Shown here one piece after another: positions 35,401 through 50,400 of a stretch of DNA of 64,000 nt. Where the stretch lies: contig JAESUZ010005179.1 of assembly GCA_017311185.1 (NCBI GenBank), forward strand, positions 248,001 through 312,000, read 5' to 3'. The DNA comes from Proteles cristata cristata. Lineage: Eukaryota > Chordata > Mammalia > Carnivora > Hyaenidae. Each line of letters opens with the position of its first letter. The first letter of the stretch is position 1. The notes under the pieces were generated by a model. The model was not told the origin of the DNA and ran no database searches. It saw only the letters and a program-made list of their open reading frames with translations. A program made the translations under genes and the position numbers.

Positions 35401-38400
35401 GTCATCATGGAGGGATTGCTGCTCAGGCCTCCTTGACAGGAAACATGCAACAGAGAGAAACCATTTGAAAATTAGAATTTGAGGGGCGCCTCGGTGGCTC
35501 AGTCGGTTAAGCGACCGACTTCGACTTAGGTCATGATCTCACAGTTCGTGGGTTTGAGCCCCCCGTGGGTTTGTGCTGACAGCTCAGACCCTGGAGCCTG
35601 CTTCGGATTCTGTGTCTCCCTGTCTCTCTGACCCTCCTCTGCTCACACTCTCTCTCTCTCTCTCAGAAATATATTAAAAAAAGAAAAAGAAAAAAAAGAA
35701 AATTTGAATCCAAAACTTTCTGGAGAGCAAGATTAAAATTACGAGTATAAAAACCAGACTGTTTAGTAGTAACAGTAAACCAAGTGGGAAAACTTGAGAC
35801 ACTTAAATGGTTACAATTCCATCAGATAGTCTAACCTTAACACTCATTCTGTGGAATAACAGGTATTAGATGAGAAAGGAATGCACAAGCAAATAAATTT
35901 GGGAAGTTCTGGATTAAAGGAGAGATTATGCTACAGGACCTCCCAGAGCCATTAACATCCGTGCACACTGTGAATCTGCAGAAATCAGTACACAGCATGG
36001 CCCACACTTCTTTGAGCAGAGGACTGTTTGTTCTTGGAGCCTGTGACAAAGAGAATGATTCCATGTCAATAAAATGGGGCCTAACCCTTAAGTCCACTAT
36101 CTATAATATAGACATTTTAATTTAATTGTAACTAAACCTTATTAAATGATACTGGTGACATTTAAAAAGAACACTGATTCAAAATTACTGAGTGACAATC
36201 CCTAATTTGTTTAACGGTTTGAGAGCTGAATCTGCGTATATTCTGAAACGTCTGTCAGACTGTAACCGAGTATAGGAATTAATGCTTTGGTGTAGAGGGA
36301 AAAAAAAGTAAGCAGTTTTTAAGAGAGTTAGTTATTGGGTGTTAAAATGAGATCTCAGTGGCGGTTTAACACTGATGAACTTCAGTAAGTGCTTATGCAT
36401 CTTTTCTACATCAAGCACCATTTTGTTTAGCTGACCGTACAAAGATTAGGAGGCAGACTCTGCCCTGAGGAGCTCCCAACAGTCCAGTTGGTGAGAGAAA
36501 CAAATTATGTTAAAAGACTCCAATATTGCACCATTCTGAGATCACTGAGGGATGAGAGAAGAGCAAGGGTAAGTGATCTGCCCAAGGTCACACAATGCGC
36601 GGCAGGAGTGGCTTCAGGTATTTTGACCCAGAGTCTGGTGTTCTTTCTGCCACACCATCCTTCAGACTTAGAGTATCTGTCGTCTTGGATTTATAGTTTT
36701 ATGGGAAAAGGAGAAATGTTTAATGACAGACTATAAAATCATTTTTGCTCAGCATTCCAGAGCAGGGCTGGCAAGTATGGCCCTCATTCTCCTGAGAACA
36801 TTTACAAATCTGTTTGATGACAGGGAACACTGACTTTGAATCCCACTTGGGCCAAGGATTATCCCAAATAAAAAAAGAATTCTGTGTTTCTCATTTTAAA
36901 ACCTATATTATGCAGGGGAAAAAAAACCTTAATTTCTTATTAAAGTTTCATCTTTGAAATTTGGTTTTTTTCCTTCTCTGTAGAAGTACCTATATTGTAT
37001 CCTCAGTTTTGCCTCGTGGTCCATATGCCTAAAATATTTCTCATCCAGCCCTTTATGGAAGAAGTTTGCCAACTCCTATTGTAGAATATTATTTGTTCTG
37101 GGGCGCCTGGGTGGCTTAGTCGGTTAAGCGTCCGACTTTCGCTTTGGTCATGATCTCGCGGTTCGTGGGTTCGAGCCTCGCGTCGGGCTCTGTGCTGACT
37201 GCCAGCTCGGAGCCTGGAGCCTGTTTCTGTGACTCCCTCTCTCTCTGACCCTCCCCTGCTCACGCTGTCTCTCTCTCTCCTATAAATAAATAAAAAAATA
37301 TTAAAAAAAAAAAAGAATATTATTTGTTCTTTGCCTGCATTTAGTAATCTTTGGGGAAGGCATGAAGGATGAGCCATGAGCTGGAGATGCGTTTTCGTTC
37401 TTTGATAACTGATCGCAAGCAGAAGCAGTGTTGATGAATAACTGAAGAATCATCCCATTGGTTCCCTTCAGAGAGCAGGTCATAGGGATGGATGTTTTGC
37501 TTCACTTAAACATGACTCATAAGTATGGAGCTAGCTCGCACCGCAGATCCCTCTCTTCCCACCTGAGAGAAGATCATTGCTCATGAATGTGTCCTGGATT
37601 GTGCTTAGTATGTATGTAACAAAGGTTTCCATGTGTGTCATAAGGCACAATTATGAAAGGTAACTGACCAGGTGAGAAAATGGAAAGCCTGGACTCCCGT
37701 GTGGCTACGTGCCTGTGCACGTTAGCAACAAACTGTTAGCAACAAGCAGAGTTTTTTACAGAGTCGTTCTAGTTGCCATGTCACATAGTGTACAACTCTC
37801 GTTCTCATAAATGCTTCAGTAAGAACAGTTTAAATAAAACTAAGAGTAAATTGAGGCTTAACCAAGTTGATACAACTTCTTGATTGGAATTTTTGATAGA
37901 TTTTGTTTGAAAAAAGATTTATTTTAAATACCCAATAGTGTTCCTTTGCCTTTCAGGTATAGCAGCCATTATTTTGTGATTGGTTCTTGAATTTCCATTA
38001 ACCTACAATCCCAACTCAAAAATGCTGTGACTTGCCTAAAAATCCTATTTAATCACAGCAGGTGTCACACCTGCTTCTTGTTTCTTCGCTTCGGTGGACC
38101 TGAATGGTATAGCTCTAGCTTGTCTTTTTGTTGTTGCATTAATTAATCCTCAGTTAATTCATGATTCTACAGAACTTCTTCAATGACAGAATGTCTTAGA
38201 GACAAAATTAAATTTGCATTATGTAACGTTAGAACTTTCTGAAAGCAGGTTTTAAGAACACAGGAGCGGGCCTTTAGTTTCGAAGTGATTCAGTGGAATT
38301 CTCCTGAGTGCTCAGGTGCTCTGGCCTTACCTGAGATACCAAACTCTTTCTTTTTCTGAAGTCTTCCTTTGCTCATCTTTTGGAAAGTAGAGTTAGTCCT

Positions 38401-41400
38401 AAGGCCCATGTTAACATACGGTATAAAAATGACAAAATATTTTATTCTAATGAAAAATGTTTTGTAAAATGAAACAGGTTGTACACCAGATACCTTTCTA
38501 CCTCCCCTAAGATAACTCAAGATTTCCAGCACATTGACACATATGTAGGAAGAACTCCTACATATGTATCAAATGAAAACACGGTATTAAAGTCTAGTTA
38601 TTCACTTTTATATAAGACTTGAAAATAAGAAAATAACAGAATTATATTTGATGACATGACTTAAGCTTTCTTTCTCTACTGAATCAAGATCCAGTTTATT
38701 ATTAGTTTTTTAAAGAGTAACAACAAAGGAAACAGAGGCTAACGTTTAGTGAGTGCTTACTGTGCCAAACACCATTCTAAACAGGTCACATATATTCTTA
38801 TTTAAGTATTGCATTAAATCATAAGTGCTGGGCATACAAAATAAATAAATAAAATGAAATAAGAACACAAGGAATAGATCTCCTGACACTTTGCTAGAGT
38901 TATTTGGTGAAGCAGTTTGACAATACAGATCTTTACTTGGCACATTAATTCCATTCTTGGGAATTTATTCAAAAGAAAGAAGCTGAGAAAAATCTGTAGG
39001 CATAAAAATATTCACTGAAGTGTTACTGTAGAGAAAAATTAGGAAAGGTCTAAATATCCAGCAATAGAATAATTAAATAATGCTATATTAACTTGAAGGA
39101 ATAATGTAGCCATAAAATGAACAATATGAAGAATGTAGCAAAATAGAAAAATATATTAAGCTTCTAAAGTTAATTATTATTACAATCATACAAAAATAGT
39201 GAATAAATTTGAAGTAATGAAAATTATTTTAGAGTGATAAGAATATAGGTAATTTTTTCTTAATATATTTTAATACTGTAATGTTAAAAACCAGAAGATA
39301 ATGTGTATGATTGTATTTTAATTACTCTGTTTTCTGTATCTATATAACAAAGTTTATGAAGAAGAAGAAAACCATGCCCATTAAAAAATGGAAATCTAAT
39401 AAATAAACCTAAGGAAAGCATTCTTGTTAGGTATTTCCCTAGCTGTGAAACAGCTTTATAGGTAAATTTTTGTTTATTTTCTTTTAAACATTATCCTAAG
39501 GAAGCTTGCCATTTCCTATGGCTCTTTGCTGGAGAATTCCATTTCTAGGATGAGAAATTGGGAGTCAAGGTGACAAGTCATTGCTTGGTAGAATGTATAT
39601 ATATTATGTAATCCCTTTTAGAACATGGCTCTGTACCTCAGAAATTCTTAAGAAAGGTTTGGTTTTAATAAGACCTTACTATTGCTCTTACCAAATTGTT
39701 TTCCTAACTTCAGTTACAATGAAAAGTGATTAATATTTAATTAATAATAACTAAAGATTAATATTTAACTGATCAAGATGACCTGATATCTAAAAGTAAT
39801 TGAGGCTGACGACATTCCTCGGCTTTTTTTAACTAGAAATTCTGTTTCCTGTCTTTGCCCTAGAAGGTATAAATATAAAAATACAATAGTAATGAATTCA
39901 CTAAAGACTGGTCCATGACTGTTCTTAGTTAACATCCCTATAGAAATAAAATTTCTGTAGAACTATTTTTGCACCACTGATTGCACCCTTATTATATATT
40001 ACCCTGTAATATATGTTCTCTTTTTATATGTATGTCCTAAATTAGATCGTAATTTCTTGAACATAGTAGTCCTCACTACCTCATAAAATATCTGGTCAAT
40101 ATTAGGCACTAGCAGCACTGTGACCACTCAAAGGTTATCATTATAACCATTGTTATATATGCTTGGCCTTTGACCCTCCCGTAGTTAGCATTCATTTACT
40201 GTTTATCAGCTAAAGAACACTGGGAGCAAGGCACATTACTGAAAATATAGTGGTAAACAAGAGACCGAGTCCCTACTCTCATGGGACTTATATCCTAGAG
40301 GAAGGCACAGACATTATATAACTAGTTACACTGGAAAAAAAAAAAAAAAGCACATCAATTTTCTATTTTGATAAACAAAGAAAAGGAGAAATGCAGAGTC
40401 TTTGCTGCAGTTGTACAAAAATGGAACCCAGCCTAATCTGAAAGGTTAGAGAAAGGCTTCCCTCAGGAAAGGTTGAACTGAGATTACAAGGATCAGAAGT
40501 AATTCCTAAAGGGAAGAGAGTTGGGAAGAATATCCTCAGCAGAGAAGTGTCTCCAGAGGAAGGAGTTTTTAAAACACTAAAACAAAACAAGTAGGGCAGG
40601 AGCGTAGAGTGTGAAGAAGTAAACGGCAGAAGTTGAGATCCAGGAAACAGGCAGATCATGGAGGGCCCATGATCCATAGTAGGGATCTTGGTCTTCATTC
40701 TGCGTGATGCTAAGCCACACAGAGGTTTGCTGCAGACGAGAACTGCTTTTGACTTACCGTTCACTGTAACTGTTATATAAATTCCCTGGGCTTTTGTGGC
40801 CTGACAAAACGCCGTGTTAGCAGAGGCAGTACTTCAGATTGATGAGGCAATATTTCTGATTTGTGGAAAGCTTCCCAGACTAATTAACAGCCTAGCTCTG
40901 GAGTCAGATTTGGACTCAAATCCCAGTTTGACACTGATGATTTGGACAAGCTATTTAACTTTTTAAAGCCTCTGTCTTTCTAAAAAAAAAAAAAAAGTGG
41001 GTAGTATATGCTTACCTCGTGACATAGTTGTAAAGATTACATGATAGAATGCATCTGAAGGACTTAAAAGAATCCTTGGCGCATAACAAATTGAACAAAA
41101 ACTCATTATTACTGTGCATAAGCTGTGACTTCCGCTTTCTCACATGTATGCTGGACTTGTAAAATGGCAAGAATTTTTTTTTTACAAGTAGTTTATTGTC
41201 AAGTTGATTTCCATATAACACCCAGTGCTCATCCCCACAAGTGCCCTCCTCCATGCCCATCACCCCCCTCCCTCTCCACACCCATCAGTCCTCAGTTTGT
41301 TCTCAGCATTCAAGAGTCTCTCATGGTTTGCCTCCCTTCCTCTCCCCCACTATTTCCCCCCTTCTTCTCCCTCACGGTCCTCCATTAAGTTCCTCCTAAT

Positions 41401-44400
41401 TCTCCTATACGTGCACACATATGATATCTGTCCTTCTCTGCCTGACTTATTTCCCACAGCATAACACCCTCAAGTTCCATCCACGTTGCTACAAACGGCC
41501 AGATTTCATTCTTTCTCATTGCCATGTAGTATTCCATCGTATAGATAAACCACATCTTCTTGATCCATTCCTCAGTTGATGGACTTGTAGGCCCTTTCAG
41601 TGATTTGGGTATTGTTGAGACTGCGGCTATGAACATTGGGGTGCATGTGCCTCTGTGCATCAGCACCCCTGTGTCCCTTGGGTAAATTCCTAGCAGTGCT
41701 ATTGCTGGGTCATAGGCGAGTTCTGTTGTCAATTTTTTGAGGAACCTCCACACTGTTTTCCAGAGGGGCTGCACCAGTTTACATTCCCACCAACAGTGTA
41801 GGAGGGTTCCCGTTTCTCCACATCCTCGCCAGCATCTAGAGTTCTCTGATTTGCTCATTTTAGCCACTCTGACTGGCGTGAGGTGGTATCTCAGTGTGGT
41901 TTTGATTTGTATTTCCCTGATGAGGAGGGATGCTGAGCATCGTTTCATGTGTCTGTTGGCCATCTGCATGTCCTCTTTGGAGAAGTGTCTGTTCATATCT
42001 TCTGCCCATTTCTTTACTGGGTTGTTTGTTTTTCGGGTGTGGAGTTTGGTGAGTTCCTTATAGATTCTGGATATTAACCCTTTATCTGATATGTCATTTG
42101 CAACTATCTTTTCCCATTCCGTTGGTTGCTTATTAGTTTTCTGGGTTGTTTCCTTTGCTGTGCAGAAGCTTTTAATCTTGACGAGGTCCCAATCGTTTAT
42201 TTTTGCTCTTGATTCCCTTGCTTTTGGGGATGTGTCAAGTAAGAAGTTGCTGCGGTGGAGGTCAAGGAGGTTGTTTCCTGCTTTCTCCTGTAGGGTTTTG
42301 ATGGTTTCCTGTCTCACGTTGAGGTGTAAAATGGCAAGATATCTAACATGTAGCTCAAAGGAATGTTACTGGATGTACTAATTCAAGAACTCCATGTAGC
42401 TTAAGTATCATCTCAGCTGCCTCCTTCTGCCTCTTCTACTTACTTACCAGGGCAAATTCCTGGACCACTTTGTGCCTCATTTTCTCCGTCTATAAAATAG
42501 AACTAATCATACCTACCTCAAAAGGTGAGTTATATGTAAAGCATTTAGAATAGTGTTTGCCACATGGCAAGTCTTTTATAAGTGTTGGTTGTTACTTAAA
42601 ATTTTCTCATTTAAGACACAAGATATGGATAAAAATGTCATTAAATTCATCTTGTGGAGGTTAAAACCGAGGCTCAGATAATTACAGGATTTTGTCTGTG
42701 TTGCACACATAGTAATGATGGAACTAAGATTCAAAACCACATGGTATTGATCACAGCGTTTCCGTCGTCTCTCTACCACCACGCTCTTTCCACTTGCTTA
42801 GTGCCTGACGCCTGCCCTTGTGTGCTTGTCGGGCCCGGTGGGAAAGTGAGGTGGGCGTGTGCAAAGCCCACACAGTGATAATTAAAGTCCATGATTAAGT
42901 TTTGAGCTGAATATTTGAAATAGAAAGTGCATTAGGCGTTCAGAGACTGCGCTGGGACAGTTGGGAGGATTTAATGCAAAGAGTGGACCTAAAGCTAATT
43001 TCTTCTCATGGGTGAGTTGGCATCGCAAATCATAGTGAGCGGCAGAGGAGGCCACTGAAGAGAGTAAGCGCTGGCAGGAACAAGGGCCTGTCAGGGCCTG
43101 GAGGAAAGACCATTGAATAGTCCTCTTAGGCAGCTTGTGCAGAGCGCTCTTGGCCGAGAGTTCACAAGAAGATGAATATATTTTGAGCTGCTGGCCCAAG
43201 AGTGCACGTCTGTAGCTTGTATTTATATATTTAACTAACGTTACCAAGCGTCTGCAGTGTGCAGTACGTTCTCTTACCACAGCCCTGTGCATTGTCGTCT
43301 CCACTGGGCAGAGTGTGCGCTAGAGATTCATGGAGGGCTAACTTACTTACCAGGGCCACACTAGGGAATTGAAGTCGGAACCAAGTACCCCAGTTCCAAA
43401 TGTCTCTCTTTTCTACCAAGAGAGAAATCATTTACTTAAGGAAAGTTTAAACCTGTAAGACTTTCCTCATCTTTTATTGACACCTGATTGTTTTGGAAAC
43501 TTAATTTTTACTCTGACTCTTTTGTATTCTTTTTACTGTCAGTAATTCTGAATGTAGGATAAAGCGTGTCTTGGCATTTTTGTGGCATTTCTTTTTAGCA
43601 AGTAGCCTATGTTCTGTTTTCCCTTTTATAGTCACCCTTACTCCCACCCCAGTCCGAGGAGCAGGAGATGGAATGGAAACTGAGGAGCCACTTAAAACTG
43701 TTGAAGTTACGTCCGGAATCCAACCCATAAAGCATCACATCCTTCAGAATCCACGAAAAAAAGCAGTTCCAGGAGAGAGCCCAGGAGTTCTTCAGCTAGG
43801 GAAGATTCTCACTGAAAAGGCAGTGGAAGTCGAAGCCGTAAGAATATTAGTCCCCAAAGCTGCTATCACCCATGATGTCCCCCACAAAAATACAAAGGTT
43901 AAGTCTCTGGGACATCATAGAGGAGAATTCCTTGGTCAGTCGGAGGGAGTGGTAGAACCCAGAAAGGAACTATCAGAGGTAAAGAATATACTGGAAAAGC
44001 TCAAGAACTCTGAAAGAAGGTTACTACAAGACAAAGAAGGTCTTTCAAACCAGCTCAGAGTACAGACAGAGGTAAGAACAAATCGATTTCATGAGCACTG
44101 CTCTTTACACCTGGACCTTCTAAGCCTGCATGTTAGAAAACTATAGTTCTCTTAGAATGCCATTTATTCTGGCTTGTCATTGCTCTAAAAAGTTTTCTCT
44201 TAAATTTCTCTTTCTCAGCACCTCTAGTAGAACTAGTGTATGTTGGGAACTTCTACTCTAAACCTGGTTGAAGATGCAAGGATGAGGTGCTTTGGACAAG
44301 ACCACCTATAAGGTGTAAAGGAAGTCACAGTGGTAAAATTCCAGACCCAAAGCTGACCGAGTTAGACTTTGAAATTGACTGGTTAACAGTTTCTCTGTTA

Positions 44401-47400
44401 AGAATCCGTTAAGTTCCACGTGATTTTATTGATGCATACATAATACTTGGGATGCAGAGAACGGTGGGGTAAGCAATGGGGTCTTCATTGCAGTTGGAAA
44501 CCAGTTGATTGTGTTTCTTTAGCCTTGACATCGCCTTACTCCTCACCCTTTGTTTCTGCTGGACGCTTCATCTTTTTGCTAGATGTTGTTAGTCCTTGTA
44601 AGCGACACTGTGGTTAGTGGTTCTTATCTAAATAGATCTTTAATATTTTTAAAAGAACTAATTTCTAATTACAAAAGTAGCACATATTTATTTATAAGTA
44701 TTTTAGAAAATACAAAACAGTGAAGATAGTACCAACTATAATTATATCATCCTGCCATATAAATGCACAATTATACATATTGAGTTCATTTTTGCCTTAA
44801 AACCCCCATTTTTAGTTATAAATATTTTCCAGTGTCACAGAATATTCTGTTACAGTAACATCTTTTTCATTATAGTATACTCTTTCACTTACATATTCAC
44901 AATTGGAAAACAAGTCCTGTCCCCCTTTTAGCAACTGTCCTTGAATAATTTAGTGGAACAGAAAGTTACATAAAATAAACATGTTTCAATTATTTGTTTT
45001 CCTATATCCCATGCCTGTGATGGTGCAACACAAGAATGCCTTCCAAATCACACATAAGTTAATATCAGAAGAAATTTTGCATTAATCATTTTCAAAAATA
45101 GCTGGTTACAGTCATCTAGTACCTCATCCCCCTCCTCTGCCAACTCACCTGTAAATTTCAGTCTTAACTTGAAGCGACTGATGTGAAGGAGAGAAACCAC
45201 GGCTGTGCCTTCGGCAGAGTTTTCAGGTAGTGGCAGCAAAGGATAAAACTTTAATTTTCTGAAAATTCAGTTATGAAAAAAATTAAGGATATCCATAAAA
45301 GCTGAATATTTCATCAAATAACTATGAAGTACACATTTATCTTTACAAATTCATTTCAGTGTGTCTCTAACCCTGTCATCTGCATTTCTCTATCACCCAA
45401 CTCCTCTACCCCCATTAAATGACAACCACCAGCCAAACAATTCAAAATATGTTCTTCTCTTTGATTCCTTGTCTTGGTCAAAACGTCTCTATTTGCCTAG
45501 TTACTTGCATTTTAGATTTATCCCGAACCACTTCCTTTCCCCCGCCCACCGTGCCAGCATCCGTGTCCTCCAGATCCGACAGCAAGCTCTTGATTTCCCT
45601 CCTGACGAACACATTTTAGGACCCTTTTCTACATTCTCCTGCCACAGTATTAGGTACTCAGGGTAGTTCTCACCCTGGACTGCTGCCCCAGCTCTCTGGT
45701 CTGACTCACCTCCTAGATCCTCGTCTCCTATTTTTAATAGCAACACTGTTCTTCCATCGAGTACTATATATCAATACCTGTTGTTGGAGATTTATGTTTT
45801 AGTTTCTCACATTTTAGATAAAGTGAAGAGCATGCTTATAAATATTCTGAATTGCTGTCTTTGCTTAAATTCTTAAAAATCCTATGACCCAAAGAAATAA
45901 ATTTTTAAATGCTGAAAAATATTTTTAAAAAGACATAAAACATTGTCATATTTTTTGGCAAAATTTATTGATTTAGTTTTCTAATATTTTGCCTTTAAAT
46001 GTTAACTGGAAACTGTAATTTTTATGATAATGATTGGTACTCTTATTAGAAGAGGCTTAGTTTATAATCACATGGACTATAGATATGAATATATATAGAG
46101 AGAGATGGTTTGTACAGTTTATGAAACTTGAATACTTAATAATTGCTTTTTGATATGCACTTTAAGTAATGGAGGTCCAAATACATGAAACCTGGCTTCT
46201 CTCTTATCATTTTGCTGCTGAATGTCAGGGACATTACCTTGAGCTTATTGTAACGGTCACGTTCTCTTCTAGGTCAATCGTGAGTTAAAAAAGCTGCTAG
46301 TGGCTTCTGTTGGGGATGATCTGCAGTATCATTTTGAACGCCTAGCCCGTGAGAAAAATCAGCTTATTTTAGAAAATGAAGCCCTAGCTCAAAACACAGC
46401 TCAACTTTCTGAACAATTAGAACGTATGTCAATACAGTGTGATGTATGGCGAAGTAAATTCCTTGCCAGCAGGTATTTTCTGTTTAAATAGTATTTCATT
46501 TCCTAGTTTTTGCTGTGTCCAATTTTTTACCTATACCCCAAAGAAGTAGATTAGAGTGTGAGAATTTCTGGCTCAGATTGTCAAAGTACTTCATATATTT
46601 AAAGAGATGGACTCTCCTTCCTCTGGGTGGTCACACAGTCTCCCTAAATAGAATAGTGGTATCACAGGATTCTCCCTCATTCCAGACTTACAGGTAACTC
46701 ATTATAGTGGAAATCATTCCTAAGACAGCATTTAAGAACCAAAACAAAACTGTAAACTCAGATGTCTTATAAATAAAATAAAATCCCCAAAAAAACCCAC
46801 AGACTATTTCTCCCCACCTTGTACCTGGAAAACTCAAATTTTATTTCTCTTCTGTGCTGTGTTCTCATTGTTCTTTCAACTACATAAGAGAGCTTCCCAG
46901 CCTTTTACTCTCTGTGCACAAACGGAATCATTTGCATGGCACACTGAATGAGGCCACTCCTCAGCAGAGGTGAAACCCCCAGGACCCTAGCCCAGGCCCA
47001 TCGGACAGTTAGGAAACTGTTGTGATTCTTTGTCTGTTTAACCCCATCCTCCCAGCTCTGAGTGACTGGAGAATGGGGTGTGGGTGTTATCCATGTGTGC
47101 ATTTCCAGTGCTTACCCACATGCCACACACATAGCATGTTTAATAACTGTTGATTCAAATTCAGTCATCTGGAGATTTCGCACATAATATCAGACATTTC
47201 CAGGCTGTACTATAAGAATCACTGGTTGTGATGAAGAAATTTGTGGGGAAGTGTTTCTTCATGTCTTAATATCTGATACTTTCCAGTAATTGATTATTCT
47301 CTCTTTGCGTGTGTGTGTGTTGTTGTTGTTGTTATTGCAGGTTCTTACTAGGAAAATTTTACTTTTTACTTTATTTTATTTTATATAATTTATTGTCAAA

Positions 47401-50400
47401 TTGACTAACATACAGTGTGTACAGTGTGCTCTTGATTATTCTCTTAAAGTCCTTAATTTGTTTCCTAATTGTGCTCGTATAGGATGGTGTGTGGAGAAAT
47501 GGATGTACTATTTATTGATATAGAATGAAAGTTCATTGTCATTGAACACGTTAAGAGGCAAATCATGCATGCGTCATACAGGTTATTGCCATATGCAACT
47601 TTCTTAACATTCTTATCAATGCTGATAGTAACATTCTAAGGGCAATTAAACTTAAACTTGACTTTATTGTTATTTTAACTGATTTAATCTTTGGTTGGTA
47701 GTCACTATGGTCCAAAACTTTAATTTTAGTTTTAAGATTTTTTTTAGCTGAATGAGCAAGCATACTTTAAAAGTTTGCTTCAAGGGGCGCCTGGGTGGCT
47801 CAGGTCATGATCTCACGGTTTTTGGGTTTGAGCCCCACGTCAGGATCTGTGCTGACAGCTACTTCAAAGTCTGGATCCTGCTTCAGATTCCGTATCTCCC
47901 TCTCTCTCTGACCCTCCCCTGCTCATGCTGTGTCTCTCTCTCTCAGAAATAAATAAAATATTAAAAAATATTTTTTAAATAAAAAAATAAAATTTTGCTT
48001 CAATTCCCTTAATAGAGAACAGGTTAAATAAACTTTGGTACATGCAATCAGAAGAAACCATGAAGTTGTTGTTTTTTAAAAAGGGGAAGAGATATGCACT
48101 ATATGCACTAATAAGATAAAAAATCACCAAGATAAATTATTAGGTAAAAAAAAAAAACAAGGCATAGAAAAGTTTGTATTAGATAATCTCCTTTTCTGTA
48201 AATAAAGTGGATGTATTTATTTTTCAACATATTCTTTTATATTGACATATACATAAAATTTTTTTTCCAGAGAAATCCATAAGAAGCTTTATTGGTTATA
48301 AAACAAAAGGATGTGGATGTTGGACAGGAGAAAAGACTTAGTTTTCCTTATATATAAGCCGTTGTATCTTACTTTAATATTTTCCTAAAGACAATCAGGT
48401 AACTGAGTGATAGGAAAAGAACCTGTTTTTATTTTCCTCTAAAATTTTCATTAAACTTTTTTTAATTTGTTCTATCTGGAGTAAGAGTGAGGTACATTCC
48501 CAGAGTCCCTCTGTAGGAAAGTTAAATAGCCCTTTCTTTTGTCATTTTGTAGACACATTTTTTTAAATCCCTTTAATGAGTTCTAAGATCACATATATTT
48601 TGAATGCTTTTTAGTAAAAGATATAAAAACTGAGAAGTAACTTGACTGTGTTAAATCTTTGTAAACTTTTGAAAATGACCGTTACAAAGGTAGTATGTAA
48701 ACGTCTGTAGAGAGAATTTATTTTCAGAGAATCTGTATGTGACATTTTCATCTTTTCCAGGGTTATGGCAGATGAATTAACCAACTCCAGGGCAGGCTTA
48801 CAGCGTCAAAACCGTGATGCCCAGAGTGCTATTCAAGATCTCCTGAGTGAACGGGAGCAGTTTCGTCAGGAAATGATAGCTACCCAGAAGTATGGCGCCT
48901 GTTTCCACTCTGCAATTTCTCCTTCTCTCGCAATTTTTGTTATTGTGATAGCTCTTTAGTGTCTCTACATTTAGTAACTTATTGAGCATTTACTTTGAGT
49001 AACATTTTTAGATAGATGCCCAGAAGGGAGGAAGGCTAAAAAAATAAGACCACATGCATCTTACATTTTTAATTGGGAGAGAATTAATTATAGCTATAAT
49101 AGAAGTAATCTTTGGCTTTAAAAGTGGCTTTTGTTTATTGTTATAGCAGTTGTGTATGATTTTTGGTAACAGCCAAAAAGTGTACCTGTCTCTCTTTTGG
49201 AAGATCTTTTTGAGGACTGTTCTTCAGCATTAGAGTTTTTTCATGTCCAGAACTATCCAAATTGATGGTCTTCCTCAAAAGCACTTTGTACTCTATACAC
49301 ACATCTTCCTTGACTTAAAGTGGGGCTACATCCCAGTAAACTCATCGCAAGTTGAAAATATCCTATGTCAAAAATTAATTAAATACACGTAACCTACGTT
49401 ATATCCTATGTAAAAATACATCATGACTTAGCCTCGCCCACCTTAAACATGCGCGGAACACTTACACTAGCCTATAGTTGGGCAAAATTATCTAATACAA
49501 AGCCCATTTTGTCATAAAGTGTTGAGTATCTCAGGATTTGAGCACGACACTGAGAGTGAAAAACAGAATGCTCATTCAGGTACAGAATTCTGTAAGTGTA
49601 TTCGTTGCTTACCCCATGATCACGTACCTTGCTGGGAGCTGTGACTCACTTCTCCTCAGCAAATGAGAGAGTATGGCGTTGCCTATTGCTAGCCCAGGAA
49701 TAGATGAAGATTCAAAATTCAAAGTACCGTTTTTGTTAAATGTTACTGCTTTTGAACCATCATATAGTCAGAAAATCATTCATCTAACCATCATAAGTCA
49801 AGGGCTATAATTGATACATTACAAATCAGATCAGTAAGGGTCAAAGAGGAATCATGGGAAATTATATGTATGAAAACATAATACATATGACCCTTGAACA
49901 ACATGAGGAGAGGGAGACTGATCCCACACACAGTTGAAAATCCATGTATAACTTGACTCTTTAAAAATGTAACTACTTATAGCCTACTCTTGACCAGAAA
50001 GAAGCCTTCCCAATAACATAAATTGTTGATGAACACGTATTTTATATGTTGTGTGTGTATATACATATATATATGTTCTTATAATAAAGTAGAAAGTCAT
50101 TCTTAAAAGTAAGCTAGAGAAAAGAAACTGTTACTAAAATTATAAGGAAGAGAAAATACATCTACAGTACTATACTGTATTTACTGAAAAAAAATGAGCA
50201 TATAAGTTGACCTGCACAGTTCAAACCCATGTTGTTCAAGGGTAAACCATATACCAAAATACCAGATTTTGTGGGAGTCAACTAAAGCAGTGTTTAGGGG
50301 GAAATTTATAGCTTTAAACACTTATTTTAGAAAAGAAGAAAGGTCCTATCAGTAATTTAAGCTTCCTTTTTAAGAAACACAAAGAGCAAATTAAGAAGGA

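Noticed and set aside
41385..42317. 310-codon minus-strand open frame as a host gene
   Set aside because: It is the C-terminal part of L1 ORF2, with L1 3'UTR, poly-T and target-site duplication around it.
43571..43631. Upstream extension of the BLZF1 exon 3 reading frame
   Set aside because: The frame stays open before the acceptor at 43631, but the polypyrimidine/AG site and the phase match with exon 2 show that it is intron.
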